Origin: UBA12545 sp051024685
GTDB lineage: Bacteria > Bacillota > DSM-521 > Neomoorellales > Neomoorellaceae
Length of the DNA stretch: 64,000 bases
Assembly: GCA_051024685.1 (NCBI GenBank)
Contig: JAZHPA010000010.1
Location: forward strand, 8,881 to 72,880
Direction of reading: 5' to 3'
In this document: positions 9,506 through 18,471 of the stretch, one piece after another
Position numbering within the stretch: the first letter of the stretch is position 1
How the letters are laid out: each line of letters opens with the position of its first letter
Program-made: the position numbers and the translations under genes
The notes under the pieces: generated by a model
Database searches by the model: none
The model's input: only the letters and a program-made list of their open reading frames with translations
What the model was told of the DNA's origin: nothing

Positions 9506-9905
9506 TGGACCCAGAAATTTAGACACGGAAAATGGGGGTCCTAAGCGTCAGAATGGGTACTAGGAAACAATATCCAGCCGAACTTAAGACTAAAATCGTA
9601 CTGGAAATTCTCAAGGAAGAAAAATCCATCTCCCAAATCGCTTGCATTACGGCCCAGCTTCGAAGGGAGGGATTCTTAGTCAACCGCAAAGCAGTTCCGC
9701 GCACATGCGGGAAATGGGTATAGCCGCCATTTATCCCAAGTCATGGGGTCCACCTTATAGTTTCAGGGAGGCCTATGAGGTGATACATAAGTTTATGGAC
9801 TGCTATAACAATGTCCGCATCCACTCGAAGATAGGTTATTTAGCTCCATCGGGATATTATGATGCTTTTATCAATTTGTGCCTGATGTCTAAAATTAGGG
9901 GGTCA
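9506..9905 (+). mobile_element. Internally deleted IS3-family insertion sequence
   Basis: Near-perfect terminal inverted repeats bound the element: TGGACCCAGAAATTTAGACAC at 9506-9526 and the complement of TGATGTCTAAAATTAGGGGG at 9883-9905. Inside are the start of OrfA (RKQYPAELKTKIVLEIL, a helix-turn-helix), then an abrupt join to an OrfB piece (LRREGFLVNRKAV), a frameshift, and the end of OrfB (YNNVRIHSKIGYLAPSGYY). Most of the integrase core with its DDE residues is deleted. At about 400 bases it behaves as a non-autonomous, MITE-like remnant. Confidence 0.8.
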
Positions 9906-10116
9906 GTCCGAGGGCGACCGCCGGGGTTGAAGGAGAGGCCGCTGCCCTGCTGTGACCTTGCTCCTCTCCCTATTCTAGGCTGGCTTTCCTGTGGGGGTTT
10001 GGCCGGGGGGCGTTTGTAAAAGTGCTGGAAATGCCGGGTTTTTACAGAGTATAATATTTTCGTGAGGCGGCGACGGAATGAGTGACGAAGACAGGCGAAG
10101 AAGGAGAGCGAGAAAT

Positions 10117-10410
10117 ATGTACTTTCGTCTTGAATTGGAAAAACTCCAAAAAAGGGCCGTGCCCGTGTTGAAGAAGCACGGGGTGGCGAGGGCAGCTATA
10201 TTCGGTTCTATTGCCCGGGGAGAGGCACGCGAGGATAGCGACCTGGACTTCCTTGTCGAGTTTGAAGGTCAGAAGACACTGTTGGACCTGGTGGCGCTCC
10301 AGCAGGAACTGGAAAAGGTTACGAATAAGAAAGTGGACGTGGTGACGTACGCATCCCTAAACCCCAGGATAAGGGAACAAATAATTAGAGAGCAGGTGAA
10401 GATCCTTTGA
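10117..10410 (+). CDS. mntA: MntA-type minimal nucleotidyltransferase antitoxin
   Basis: This is a small nucleotidyltransferase of the polymerase-beta fold. The motif GSIARGEAREDSDLDFLVEF shows the GSx9DxD signature near residue 35. In characterised systems MntA adenylylates and neutralises the HepT nuclease encoded next to it. Here the stop overlaps the TTG start of the HepT-like gene. I chose ATG 10117 because AAGGAG lies 10 bases upstream; an in-frame ATG at 10078 would add 13 Arg-rich residues. It is one of the few plus-strand genes in the left half and lies beside IS debris, consistent with horizontal arrival. Confidence 0.85.
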   Translation: MYFRLELEKLQKRAVPVLKKHGVARAAIFGSIARGEAREDSDLDFLVEFEGQKTLLDLVALQQELEKVTNKKVDVVTYASLNPRIREQIIREQVKIL

Positions 10411-10754
10411 GACCCCACGAAAAGGATAAGATATTCCTGGAACACATGTTGGAAAGCATTCAGCGCATAGAGGATTACGTTAAAGGTGTAACCAGGGACG
10501 AATTCTTTGAAGACTTTCAGCTACAGGACGCGGTTATACGGAGGCTTGAGGTCATCGGCGAGGCGGCCAGGCAGCTGTCTGCTGACCTTAAGGCCAGACA
10601 CCATAATATTCCGTGGGCCCAAGTGATAGGCATGAGGAATATCTTGATACACGAATACTTTGGCGTCGATTTAGGGCTAGTCTGAGCTACCGTCCATAAA
10701 GACCTTCCTGTTCTGCGGGATGCCATGCTTGAAATCCTTAACTACTTTTGGTAA
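10407..10754 (+). pseudogene. hepT: HepT-type HEPN toxin gene interrupted by an in-frame UGA
   Basis: The frame begins with a TTG overlapping the mntA stop and encodes an HEPN (DUF86) protein. The RNase motif Rx4HxY is visible as RNILIHEY near residue 79. The frame stops at UGA 10683-10685 after DLGLV, where family members have Val-Trp. The same frame then continues open with family-like sequence (ATVHKDLPVLRDAMLEIL) to a stop at 10752-10754, giving the normal length of about 115 residues. A single UGG-to-UGA change explains this. The truncated 92-residue product keeps the catalytic motif but loses the last helix. Confidence 0.8.
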
Positions 10755-11012
10755 GTGCTTCTCGAGCTGAAAATTTACCCCCTGAAAAAGTAAGGGTTGG
10801 TCAGCAGTCTCCTAGGACATACTCCGTACGAGGAAGAGGGGCCGAAGTCGTCATTGTGCCAGACCGGTAGCCGGGCTTCAAACCCGAAGAATAAAGAGAA
10901 GGAGCCGGTACAGTGGAACCCTACATTCAGATGGCCTTCTCTCGACTGAGATGGCCTGCTCGTACATAATACCTGGCCCGCGCCGGTGTATCCGGTGCGG
11001 TGGGTCCGCAAG

Positions 11013-12731
11013 TCACCGCAGGGGTGTTGCCTCCCCGGCCGAGGACCAGGCTATCTCCAGCATCTTGCCCAAATTCAGATAATCCTTGTACAGCTTTTGA
11101 TACGTGGCGGCCTTTTCCGGGTCGGGGGCATATGCCTGGCTAAAGCCGCGACCCATCTTTTTCTGGGCCTCCTCAACCTTCGGATATAGCCCGGCGGCCA
11201 CGGCGCCGAACATGGCGGCCCCCAGGGCACAGGCCTGATCCGCAGCCGCTACCTTGATGGGCATGTCCAGGACATCCGCCAGAACCTGCATGACAAAGTC
11301 GTTTTTCCTGGCGATGCCGCCCAGGGCGATGACCTCTCTAATTTCCAGTCCTTCTTTCATAAGATGCTCGTTGATGGCCTTGGAGCCGAAGGCCGTGGCC
11401 TCCACCAGGGCCCGGAAGACCTTGGGGGCGGTGCTCCCCAGGGTCAGGCCTACAACGGCCCCCTTGAGGGTTTGATCCGCGTAGGGTGTCCGGCGCCCGT
11501 TGAGCCAGTCCAGGGCCAGCAGTCCCGTGGACCCGGCAGGAATCCAGGCCGCTTCTTCGGAAAGGCGCCGGAGGAGGTCATCTTCGAGCTGCCTGCGCAG
11601 CTTTTCTCCCGTTTCCCTATCTACCAGGGAACTTTCCGGCAGCAGGGCCTTTAGAGGCCAGGAAAGGAGTTCCTTAAACCAGGCATAGACGTCGCCGTAA
11701 GCTGACTGGCCCGCCTCGAGACCGATAAGGCCCGGGATTACCGAACCGTCTACCTGGCCGCAGATGCCGCTGATTAATTTGGTGCCTATCTTTTCCTTGG
11801 GGACCACCATTATATCGCAGGTTGAGGTGCCCATTATTTTCACCAGGACACCGGGGGTAATTCCGCCGCCTACGGCGCCCACATGGGCATCCACGGCCCC
11901 GACGGCTACCGGAATGCCTGGTGGCAGGCCCAAGCGCTCCGCCCAGGCTGGAGTTAGCCTTCCGGCCGGCTTATCCGCCGTATACGTGGCCGTGTAGAGG
12001 CGGCCTGGGAGGCCCTGGAGGAGGGGGTCGATATGGACCAGGAATTCCTCGGGGGGTAGCCCTCCCCAATCCTCGTGCCACATGGCCTTATGACCGGCCG
12101 CGCAGCGGCTCCTCTTTATCCTCCTGGGATCTTCGGTGCCGGTCAAGAGGGCCGGGATCCAGTCGCACTGTTCCACCCAGGAAAAGGCCGCCGACCGCAC
12201 ATCCTCATCGTGACGCAACACGTGGAGGATCTTGGCCCAGAACCATTCCGAGGAATAGACGCCTCCTACATACTTGGTGAAATCGGTACCGCCCCAGTGG
12301 CGGGCCGCATGGTTGATCTCTCCGGCTTCCTCCACGGCGGTGTGGTCCTTCCACAGGATGAACATGGCATTGGGATTCTCGCTAAATTCAGGCAATAGGG
12401 CCAGGGGCCTCCCGTGGACGTCGACGGGAGCCGGGGTGGAACCAGTAGTGTCCACGCCGATACCCACCACCCTTGCAGCCGCCCCGGGCGGAAGTTTGGC
12501 CAGCGCCCCCCTGACCGCGGCCTCCATACCTTCAATATAGTCAAGGGGGTGCTGGCGGAACCGGTTCTCCGCCGGATCGCAGTACATCCCTGCGGACCAC
12601 CGCCGGTAATAGGCCACTTCACCGGCCAGTTCCTCTCCCGTGGCGGCATCGACTACCAGCGCCCGCACCGAATCAGTACCGAAGTCAAGACCCATCACCA
12701 GGCTGTGATCATGCTCGGCATTACGGCTCAT
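11013..12731 (-). CDS. araB: FGGY-family kinase, L-ribulokinase type
   Basis: The 572 residues match the length of AraB, which phosphorylates L-ribulose and can accept other 2-ketopentoses. N-terminal GLDFGTDSVRALVVD is the phosphate-1 motif, and IGVDTTGSTPAPVD and the C-terminal ALGGIARKNDFVMQVLAD segment are AraB-like. It is the last gene of the long sugar/microcompartment operon and abuts the rhamnulokinase stop. A second kinase here suggests the operon also handles a pentulose, or that this enzyme acts on fuculose. No separate AraA or AraD is visible. Confidence 0.8.
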   Translation of the reverse strand: MSRNAEHDHSLVMGLDFGTDSVRALVVDAATGEELAGEVAYYRRWSAGMYCDPAENRFRQHPLDYIEGMEAAVRGALAKLPPGAAARVVGIGVDTTGSTPAPVDVHGRPLALLPEFSENPNAMFILWKDHTAVEEAGEINHAARHWGGTDFTKYVGGVYSSEWFWAKILHVLRHDEDVRSAAFSWVEQCDWIPALLTGTEDPRRIKRSRCAAGHKAMWHEDWGGLPPEEFLVHIDPLLQGLPGRLYTATYTADKPAGRLTPAWAERLGLPPGIPVAVGAVDAHVGAVGGGITPGVLVKIMGTSTCDIMVVPKEKIGTKLISGICGQVDGSVIPGLIGLEAGQSAYGDVYAWFKELLSWPLKALLPESSLVDRETGEKLRRQLEDDLLRRLSEEAAWIPAGSTGLLALDWLNGRRTPYADQTLKGAVVGLTLGSTAPKVFRALVEATAFGSKAINEHLMKEGLEIREVIALGGIARKNDFVMQVLADVLDMPIKVAAADQACALGAAMFGAVAAGLYPKVEEAQKKMGRGFSQAYAPDPEKAATYQKLYKDYLNLGKMLEIAWSSAGEATPLR

Positions 12732-14204
12732 TTAGCTCACCAGCCCGACAAATTTCGCGTATTTTTCGTCCCATTCCCCTTGGTCTTCGGGTTCATAGGT
12801 CTTCAGGGCAAAGGAACGGCGCACGATTTCCCGGCCTTCATCCAGGTTGCTGATTTCCCCCATGGCCATGGCCTGGACCAGGAGGTTACCGACGGCGGTA
12901 GCCTCCACCGGGCCGGCCACCACCGGCCGTCCCGTGGCGCCGGCGGTAAACCGGCAGAGGAGCTCGTTTTGTGTACCGCCGCCCACCATGTGAACGACCG
13001 CCAGTCTCTTCCCCAGGATGCCCTCCAGCCTTTCCAGTACCCAGCGGTACTTTAGGGCCAGGCTCTCCAGGGCGCATCTAATAATCTCTCCTTTGGTTTC
13101 CGGTACCGGCTGGCCCGTTTCCCGACAGTAAGCCTGAATGGCCTCCGGCATATTTTCTGGATTAAGGAAGGCAGGATGGTCCGGATCCACCACGGCCGGA
13201 ATGGGTTGCGCCTCCCGGGCCATGGCCGCGAGTTCCCCGTAACTGAAATTTTCCCCCATGCGGGCCCAGGTACGGCGGCATTCCTGCACCAGCCATAATC
13301 CGGTTACGTTTTTCAGGAGTCTGAAGGTGCCCCCAACACCACCCTCGTTGGTGAAGTTCAGTTTGAGGGTCTGGTCATTAATTACCGGTTCCCTTACCTC
13401 CGTCCCTACCAGCGACCAGGTGCCGCAGCTGATGTACATGTAGTCCGGCCCTGTTGCCGGTACGGCGGCTACGGCGCTGGCGGTATCGTGACTTCCGGGA
13501 AGAATAACGGTTATCTCCCCCGCCCCCGTTTCCCTGGCCACTCCCGGCAGTACGGGTCCGAGGACCGTGCCCGCAGGGTTGACGTCCGGAAGCATATGCA
13601 CCGGCAAATCGAACCTGGTAAGCAAATCGACAGCCCAGGTGCCGGTACGGGGGTTGTACATCTGGGTAGTGGTGGCGTTGGTGAATTCCCCGGCTTTTAC
13701 CCCTGTGAAAAAGTAGTTAAAAAGGTCCGGGATCATCAACATGGTGCGGGTCTGTTTTAACAGGGCAGGCTGTTGCTGCCGCCAGGCCAGGAGTTGATAA
13801 AGGGAGTTGAAAGGCAAAAACTGGATTCCCGTCTGGGAGAAAATCTCTTCCTTAGAGACAAGCTTAAAGGCTTCCTCCATTACCCCTTCCGTACGGCGGT
13901 CACGGTAGTGGTAGGGATTGCTCAAGAGGATATCCCTTTCTCCCAAGAGGGCGAAGTCTACTCCCCAAGTGTCGACGGCCATGCCTTTTAAGTCCCTTCC
14001 GTAACGGGCTGCCGCCCGGCGCAGGCCTTCCTTCATTTCATGAAAGAGGCGTAAGACATCCCAGTGAAGGCCGTCCGGCACCCGTACAGGTTCATTGGGA
14101 AAACGATAAATTTCTTCCAGGGTGAGGCGGCCGTCCTGCAGAGTACCCACTATGGCCCTGCCGCTTTCGGCCCCCAGGTCAAAGGCAAGATAACCCATCC
14201 CCAT
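12732..14204 (-). CDS. rhaB: Rhamnulokinase
   Basis: This FGGY kinase is RhaB-like in length (490 residues) and motifs: N-terminal YLAFDLGAESGRAIVGTL, AVDTWGVDFALLG near residue 77, and a C-terminal MVGGGTQNELLCRFTA nucleotide-binding segment. RhaB makes L-rhamnulose 1-phosphate, the substrate for the class II aldolase encoded at 20892-21686 in the same operon. Together with the RhaS-like binding protein this is the strongest sequence evidence that rhamnose is a substrate of the cluster. Confidence 0.88.
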   Translation of the reverse strand: MGMGYLAFDLGAESGRAIVGTLQDGRLTLEEIYRFPNEPVRVPDGLHWDVLRLFHEMKEGLRRAAARYGRDLKGMAVDTWGVDFALLGERDILLSNPYHYRDRRTEGVMEEAFKLVSKEEIFSQTGIQFLPFNSLYQLLAWRQQQPALLKQTRTMLMIPDLFNYFFTGVKAGEFTNATTTQMYNPRTGTWAVDLLTRFDLPVHMLPDVNPAGTVLGPVLPGVARETGAGEITVILPGSHDTASAVAAVPATGPDYMYISCGTWSLVGTEVREPVINDQTLKLNFTNEGGVGGTFRLLKNVTGLWLVQECRRTWARMGENFSYGELAAMAREAQPIPAVVDPDHPAFLNPENMPEAIQAYCRETGQPVPETKGEIIRCALESLALKYRWVLERLEGILGKRLAVVHMVGGGTQNELLCRFTAGATGRPVVAGPVEATAVGNLLVQAMAMGEISNLDEGREIVRRSFALKTYEPEDQGEWDEKYAKFVGLVS

Positions 14205-14231
14205 CCAGCTCCTTTGGTTTTTTAGTAAGTA

Positions 14232-15437
14232 TTATCCCTCTTGCCGGGCTCCGCCGGGGTCCTTCCCGGTCAAGACCTTTACCGTTTCCCGGGCGATCAT
14301 CACCTCTTCGTCGGTATGCACCACTAAGACCTTCACCCGGGACTCCGGGCTGGAGATTAGGCGGTCACCGCTCCCCTTTTCATTCCGTTCGGCCTCCAGC
14401 TCAATACCCAGAAATTCCAGCCCCCTGCATATCTCCCGGCGCAGGCTACTGCTCCTCTCCCCCACACCACCGGAAAAGATCAGGACATCAATACCGCCCA
14501 TGGCTGCCGCATAGGCGCCGATATATTTCTTAGCCCGGTAGGCCAAAACGTCGAGGGCTATCCGGGCCCTTTCGTGCCCCCGGCGGGCGGCTTCCTCCAC
14601 CGCCCGGTAATCATTGCTGACGCCCGATATCCCCAGCCAGCCGCTCCTTTTATTGATTACCTCCTCCAGGGCCTCGGGTCCGAGGCCTTCCTGGCGCAGG
14701 AGATAAACGAGGACTCCGGGGTCCACATCGCCGCAGCGGGTTGACTGGAGTAGCCCTTCCGTCGGCGTAAAGCCCGTGGAGACGTCCACGGATTCGCCGC
14801 CAAGGCAGGCGTTGGCCGTCGTCCCGCTGCCGAGCATAAGGGAAACGATTTTTAATTCTTTGAGATCCCTTCCCAGCAGAGAAGCGGCGCGCTGGACCAT
14901 GAAGGAGAAGGTTATACCGTGAAAGCCGTAACGGCGAATCCCATAGCGCTCGTAAAATTCATAGGGCAACCCGTAAAGGTATGCCCGGGGAGGCAAAGTA
15001 AGGTGAAAGGTATTGTCGCACACGGCCACCTGGGGTACTTCCGGGAGAAGCCTGGCTACGGCCTCGATGCCGGCAATATTGGCCGGGTTATGCAACGGCG
15101 CGAGGTGGCAGCAGGCTTTTAAAGTTGCCAGAACCTCATCATCAATCCGGGCCGGCCTCCGGAGGCTCGCGCCGCCGTGAACCACCCGGTGCCCTACGGC
15201 CTCTATGGGGTAAGGCCGCAGCAACTTGAGGATTTCCTCCAGGGCTTGGCCATAATCGCCCCGGGGTAAGGGTTTATGCAGTTCCTCCTCCCCCGCCGCG
15301 CGGTCGAGGTGATGAAGGATAGTCTCCGGCCCCCCCACTCCTTCAACCCTGCCCTGAACCAGCACCCTCTCTTCCGGCATGGAAAAGAGTTTGTATTTTA
15401 CCGAAGACCCACCGCAGTTTATGGCCAGTACTTGCAT
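14232..15437 (-). CDS. Divergent acetate/propionate kinase of the microcompartment operon
   Basis: The 401-residue protein has the acetokinase fold: N-terminal NCGGSSVKYKLF (usually NAGSSSxKY), HRVVHGG, YGFHG, TRCGDVDPG and FSGGVGERSS. It would convert an acyl phosphate from PduL into acid plus ATP. Two normally invariant places differ: the family HLGNG motif reads MLGSG, and HGTSH reads HGITF. The catalytic Asp and the first His are kept. These changes suggest a different acyl group, for example lactoyl phosphate, or reduced activity. It follows the pentameric shell gene. Confidence 0.75.
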   Translation of the reverse strand: MQVLAINCGGSSVKYKLFSMPEERVLVQGRVEGVGGPETILHHLDRAAGEEELHKPLPRGDYGQALEEILKLLRPYPIEAVGHRVVHGGASLRRPARIDDEVLATLKACCHLAPLHNPANIAGIEAVARLLPEVPQVAVCDNTFHLTLPPRAYLYGLPYEFYERYGIRRYGFHGITFSFMVQRAASLLGRDLKELKIVSLMLGSGTTANACLGGESVDVSTGFTPTEGLLQSTRCGDVDPGVLVYLLRQEGLGPEALEEVINKRSGWLGISGVSNDYRAVEEAARRGHERARIALDVLAYRAKKYIGAYAAAMGGIDVLIFSGGVGERSSSLRREICRGLEFLGIELEAERNEKGSGDRLISSPESRVKVLVVHTDEEVMIARETVKVLTGKDPGGARQEG

Positions 15438-15497
15438 TCTTTTCCCCCTCTTATTGCCTATAACCCGCCTTGCCGGGAGATTCTTGCGGACCCGGTT

Positions 15498-15776
15498 TTA
15501 CCGTGGGAAGCCTTTGACATCCCCCTCAACCTTATCCACAATACCTACTATGGTCATGTCCACCGGGGCATGGGGGACGCCCAACCCTAGCCTGGCGCCG
15601 CTGCCCGTAGTCACCAGGACCACTTCACCCTTGCCAGCGCCCACGGCGTCCACCGCCACGAGAGTCTGCCCCCGGCGACCCCCATCCAGGGGCCGGATGA
15701 GCAGGAGCTTAGTCCCGGTCAGGCTTTCGTGTTTGCGGGTGGCCACTACCGTACCCGTTACTTCGGCAATAAACAT
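15498..15776 (-). CDS. Microcompartment vertex protein (BMC-P, EutN/CcmL/PduN family)
   Basis: This 92-residue protein belongs to the pentamer family that caps the vertices of bacterial microcompartments. It begins MFIAEVTGTVVATRKHESL and has the beta-barrel pattern KLLLIRPLDG, LVAVDAVGAGKGEVVLVTTGS and MTIVGIVDKV typical of CcmL/EutN. It is the only pentamer gene in the cluster, placed 4 bases after pduL. One pentamer, three hexamer types and one trimer are enough for a closed shell. Confidence 0.92.
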   Translation of the reverse strand: MFIAEVTGTVVATRKHESLTGTKLLLIRPLDGGRRGQTLVAVDAVGAGKGEVVLVTTGSGARLGLGVPHAPVDMTIVGIVDKVEGDVKGFPR

Positions 15777-15780
15777 TTTC

Positions 15781-16455
15781 TCACCTTATTTCCACTTCGT
15801 CGTTACACCGGAGCCCGGCGGCATTGGCATCGTCGGTGTCGATGTGCATTACCAGTCTGAACTTAGGGCTAACCCGCACCTGGACGCCCCCGAAGATGGT
15901 AGGCCGTTCCGCATCAACGGTGCGTACCGTTACTTCGTCGTTGTCCTTTAGTCCCCACCTTGCGGCATCTACGGGGCTCATGTGGATGTGGCGGTTGGCG
16001 ATAATGGCCCCTTCCGGGAGGGTAACCGACCCCTTGGGTCCCACCAGGGTAATGGGAGCGGAACCGGCCAGGTCTCCCGAACGACGCACCGGTGCCGCAA
16101 TACCCAGGTAAATGGCATCGGTACGGGAGATCTCCACTTGAGTACGGTCGCGCACCGGCCCCAGAACCCTGACGTTGGTCAAGGGGCGCAGCTTCGGCCC
16201 AACCAGGGTTACCACTTCGTTGGCCGCAAATTCCCCCGGCTGATAAAGGTCGTTCCTCTTAGTAAGCTGGTAACCGGGGCCGAAAAGAATATCAATTTCA
16301 CTCTGGGCCAGGTGGACGTGGCGGGCGGATACGGCAACGGGAACGCGTTTAGCCATTGAGGCGGGGGCAGTACGGGCAAGGTTTCTGCCCCGGCGGGCTT
16401 CAAGTTCGGCCAGGACTTCTCGGGTTATCAACTCCACAAGGGCTGCATTGGACAT
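15781..16455 (-). CDS. pduL: Phosphate propanoyltransferase PduL with N-terminal encapsulation helix
   Basis: PduL moves an acyl group from CoA to phosphate and recycles CoA inside microcompartments. The 224 residues contain the zinc-site histidines of the family: SARHVHLAQ near residue 43, NRHIHMS near 147 and HIDTDDANAAG near 207. Residues 5-20 (ALVELITREVLAELEA) form a short amphipathic helix set off by an Ala/Pro-rich linker, the usual form of an encapsulation peptide. It would act after PduP on the acyl-CoA product and supply the acyl phosphate for the kinase two genes on. Confidence 0.93.
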   Translation of the reverse strand: MSNAALVELITREVLAELEARRGRNLARTAPASMAKRVPVAVSARHVHLAQSEIDILFGPGYQLTKRNDLYQPGEFAANEVVTLVGPKLRPLTNVRVLGPVRDRTQVEISRTDAIYLGIAAPVRRSGDLAGSAPITLVGPKGSVTLPEGAIIANRHIHMSPVDAARWGLKDNDEVTVRTVDAERPTIFGGVQVRVSPKFRLVMHIDTDDANAAGLRCNDEVEIR

Positions 16456-16544
16456 TTGGCGATCACCCTGCTCTATGATGGTCAGAGTTCATATTTTTGT
16501 ACTTTATTCCCGGGCAATGATTATTTCCGGGGAGCTATCGTCCT

Positions 16545-17093
16545 TTACACCAGCTGTTCCCAGACCCCCGGGTGGGGAGCGGGAATAACGACGGCATCTA
16601 CCAGTTCTCCTTCCTCCTTTAAGGGCCGGGACGCTGCTTCTACGGCCGCCTGAACTGCAGCCACGCCGCCGCCGATGAGTACCACTCCTTTCCCTCCGAG
16701 GCCGAAGGCCGGACGGATATCAAGCAGTTGAACCACGGCAGCTTTAGCAGCCGTATCTGCAGCCCTGATGGCCGCCGTAACGCTGAAGGTCTCGAGGACG
16801 CCCAGGGCACCTGCGGCTACGCCTGGCGCTACCCCGGCCAGGGCGGTAAGGACATCCGGATGGAGGTTACCCAGAATTAAGCTGGCAACCACCGTTACCC
16901 CGCCTATCTTCACGCCATGCTCCACGGCACTGGCCACGGCACCGATTTCGCCGCTTATGACAATGAGGCTTTTACCGGGACACGTGGTACGTATCTTTAC
17001 TTCTACCGGCGCCGCCTTAAGGCAACCGTCGGCGACCATTAAACCCCGGGCGATGCTTTTCACTTCGATGAGGCCGATGGCGACTCCCAGCAG
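16545..17093 (-). CDS. pduT: Tandem-domain trimeric shell protein (BMC-T, PduT-like), CTG start
   Basis: Two BMC domains are joined, the first starting AIGLIEVKSIARG and the second ALGVLETFSVTAAI. A KIRTTCPGKSLIVISG segment contains the Cys that binds the pore Fe-S cluster in PduT. Standard start codons allow only a protein beginning inside the first strand. The missing residues L-L-G-V-A-I-G-L-I-E-V are encoded in frame back to a UGA at 17094-17096, so initiation is probably at CTG 17093 (or CTG 17090), 6 bases after GGAGG. This gives 182 residues, close to the 184 of Salmonella PduT. It overlaps the end of pduS. Confidence 0.85.
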   Translation of the reverse strand: MLGVAIGLIEVKSIARGLMVADGCLKAAPVEVKIRTTCPGKSLIVISGEIGAVASAVEHGVKIGGVTVVASLILGNLHPDVLTALAGVAPGVAAGALGVLETFSVTAAIRAADTAAKAAVVQLLDIRPAFGLGGKGVVLIGGGVAAVQAAVEAASRPLKEEGELVDAVVIPAPHPGVWEQLV

Positions 17094-18451
17094 TCACCAC
17101 CTCCCTCAATCACGATTTCACCCTCTACTGCCCTGACTATGCCTCCTATGCTGGCGTGTAAGTCGGCCCCCAGGGTGCCGCCGTCGGTGCGAGCCACGAG
17201 ATCGCCCCTTTGCACTCTGTCTCCCACCCCGACCAGGGGACGGGCGGCGGCGCCGGCTCCCTGTTTTAGCGCCAGGCGCACGCGAGTAACCGTAACTTCA
17301 CCTTCCCGGAGGGTAGCCGGGCGGGCGGAGTATTCCTGTAACCCCAAGCGTTCGATAAGGCGCCTGGTGGGTACCTGCCGCCCTTCCCGCCAAGGCAAGG
17401 GCCCCGACCCGCCCCACCCGGTAGGCCGGAAGTCCTTCTGCCGCAATTCAGCCTTGATTCTCCTGTTCACCTGCCGCGGGGAAAGGTTAAAGGGGCACGC
17501 ATAGAGGTCACAGAGGCCGCATTCACTACAAAGCAGGGCCTGGGGCAGCGTTACATCGGCCAGGCCATAGGTAACGGCGCGTATGATCCGGTGGGGTTCT
17601 AAGGGGTGCCCCAGAAGGTGGCGCGGGCAGAAGTCCGTACACTGGCGGCACTGGCAGCATACACTGAGGGCGAGCTTTAAGTCGCGTTTGAGGTCCCTCT
17701 GGTAGATTGCGGCCAGAGGGTGATCTAGGGGAAGTACAATAATGCCTTTGGTGGTTTTGGACACCGGCGCGCTCGGGCTCGTGACCTTACCCATACACGG
17801 CCCGCCGTCCATAATTAGATACCGGTCGGCGGAAGGGCCGCCGGCCAGCTCCAGGAGATTCTCTACAGGTGTGCCCACCGGCACTTTCACGGTGGCGGGC
17901 CGGCGAACGGCGCCGGTGACGGTAACGTACTTGTGGGTTACGGGTATTCCCTTCAGGGCCTCGTGTATGTTGTACAGGGTTTCGACGTTTATAACTACTG
18001 CTCCCGCCTGTAACGGCAACCCTCCCGGCGGGATGGTTTGGCCGGTGACACTATAGGTCAGTAAATGTTCGTCACCCATGGGGTAGACATCCGGAAGGAT
18101 ATGGAGCTTTAACCGCGGGTAATTCTTTATCTCTTCCTCCAGGGCGGTGTGGGCTTCCCGGTATTTCTCTTTAAGGGCTACAACACCCCATTCGGCGCTG
18201 CTAGCCTCGACAATGGTTGCCAACGCGGTCAGGAGTTCCGCCGGATATCGGGCCATGAGCGCCTGGTCCACCCTGAGCAGGGGTTCGCACTCGGCCCCGT
18301 TGATTATCACGGTCCGGATGGGTCTTCCGGTCTTCAATTTAAAGGCCGTAGGGAAACCGCCTCCGCCAGCGCCGACAACCCCTGCGGCGGCTATTCGGTT
18401 GATAACAAAGTCCAAGTCAGTACCCCTTGCTTCCTTCAAGGCGGCCTTCAC
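17060..18451 (-). CDS. pduS: PduS-like (RnfC-related) flavin/Fe-S electron carrier
   Basis: PduS proteins move electrons across or within microcompartments using FMN and two 4Fe-4S clusters. A GAGGGGFPTAFKL nucleotide-binding loop is near the N-terminus. Two ferredoxin-type motifs follow, CCQCRQCTDFCP and CSECGLCDLYACP, and there is a barrel-sandwich domain near the C-terminus (GVGDRVQRGDLVA). I place the start at GTG 18451; the longest open frame runs 30 unconserved residues further into pduP. Its partner is likely the Fe-S trimer PduT downstream, which overlaps its 3' end, so NADH made by PduP could be reoxidised. Confidence 0.88.
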   Translation of the reverse strand: MKAALKEARGTDLDFVINRIAAAGVVGAGGGGFPTAFKLKTGRPIRTVIINGAECEPLLRVDQALMARYPAELLTALATIVEASSAEWGVVALKEKYREAHTALEEEIKNYPRLKLHILPDVYPMGDEHLLTYSVTGQTIPPGGLPLQAGAVVINVETLYNIHEALKGIPVTHKYVTVTGAVRRPATVKVPVGTPVENLLELAGGPSADRYLIMDGGPCMGKVTSPSAPVSKTTKGIIVLPLDHPLAAIYQRDLKRDLKLALSVCCQCRQCTDFCPRHLLGHPLEPHRIIRAVTYGLADVTLPQALLCSECGLCDLYACPFNLSPRQVNRRIKAELRQKDFRPTGWGGSGPLPWREGRQVPTRRLIERLGLQEYSARPATLREGEVTVTRVRLALKQGAGAAARPLVGVGDRVQRGDLVARTDGGTLGADLHASIGGIVRAVEGEIVIEGGGDCWESPSASSK

Positions 18452-18471
18452 TCCGCTCCACTTGCTCCTTC

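Noticed and set aside
10683..10685. Selenocysteine at the UGA of the HepT-like gene.
   Set aside because: The family has Trp here, not Cys, and no SECIS-like hairpin follows; a nonsense mutation is simpler.
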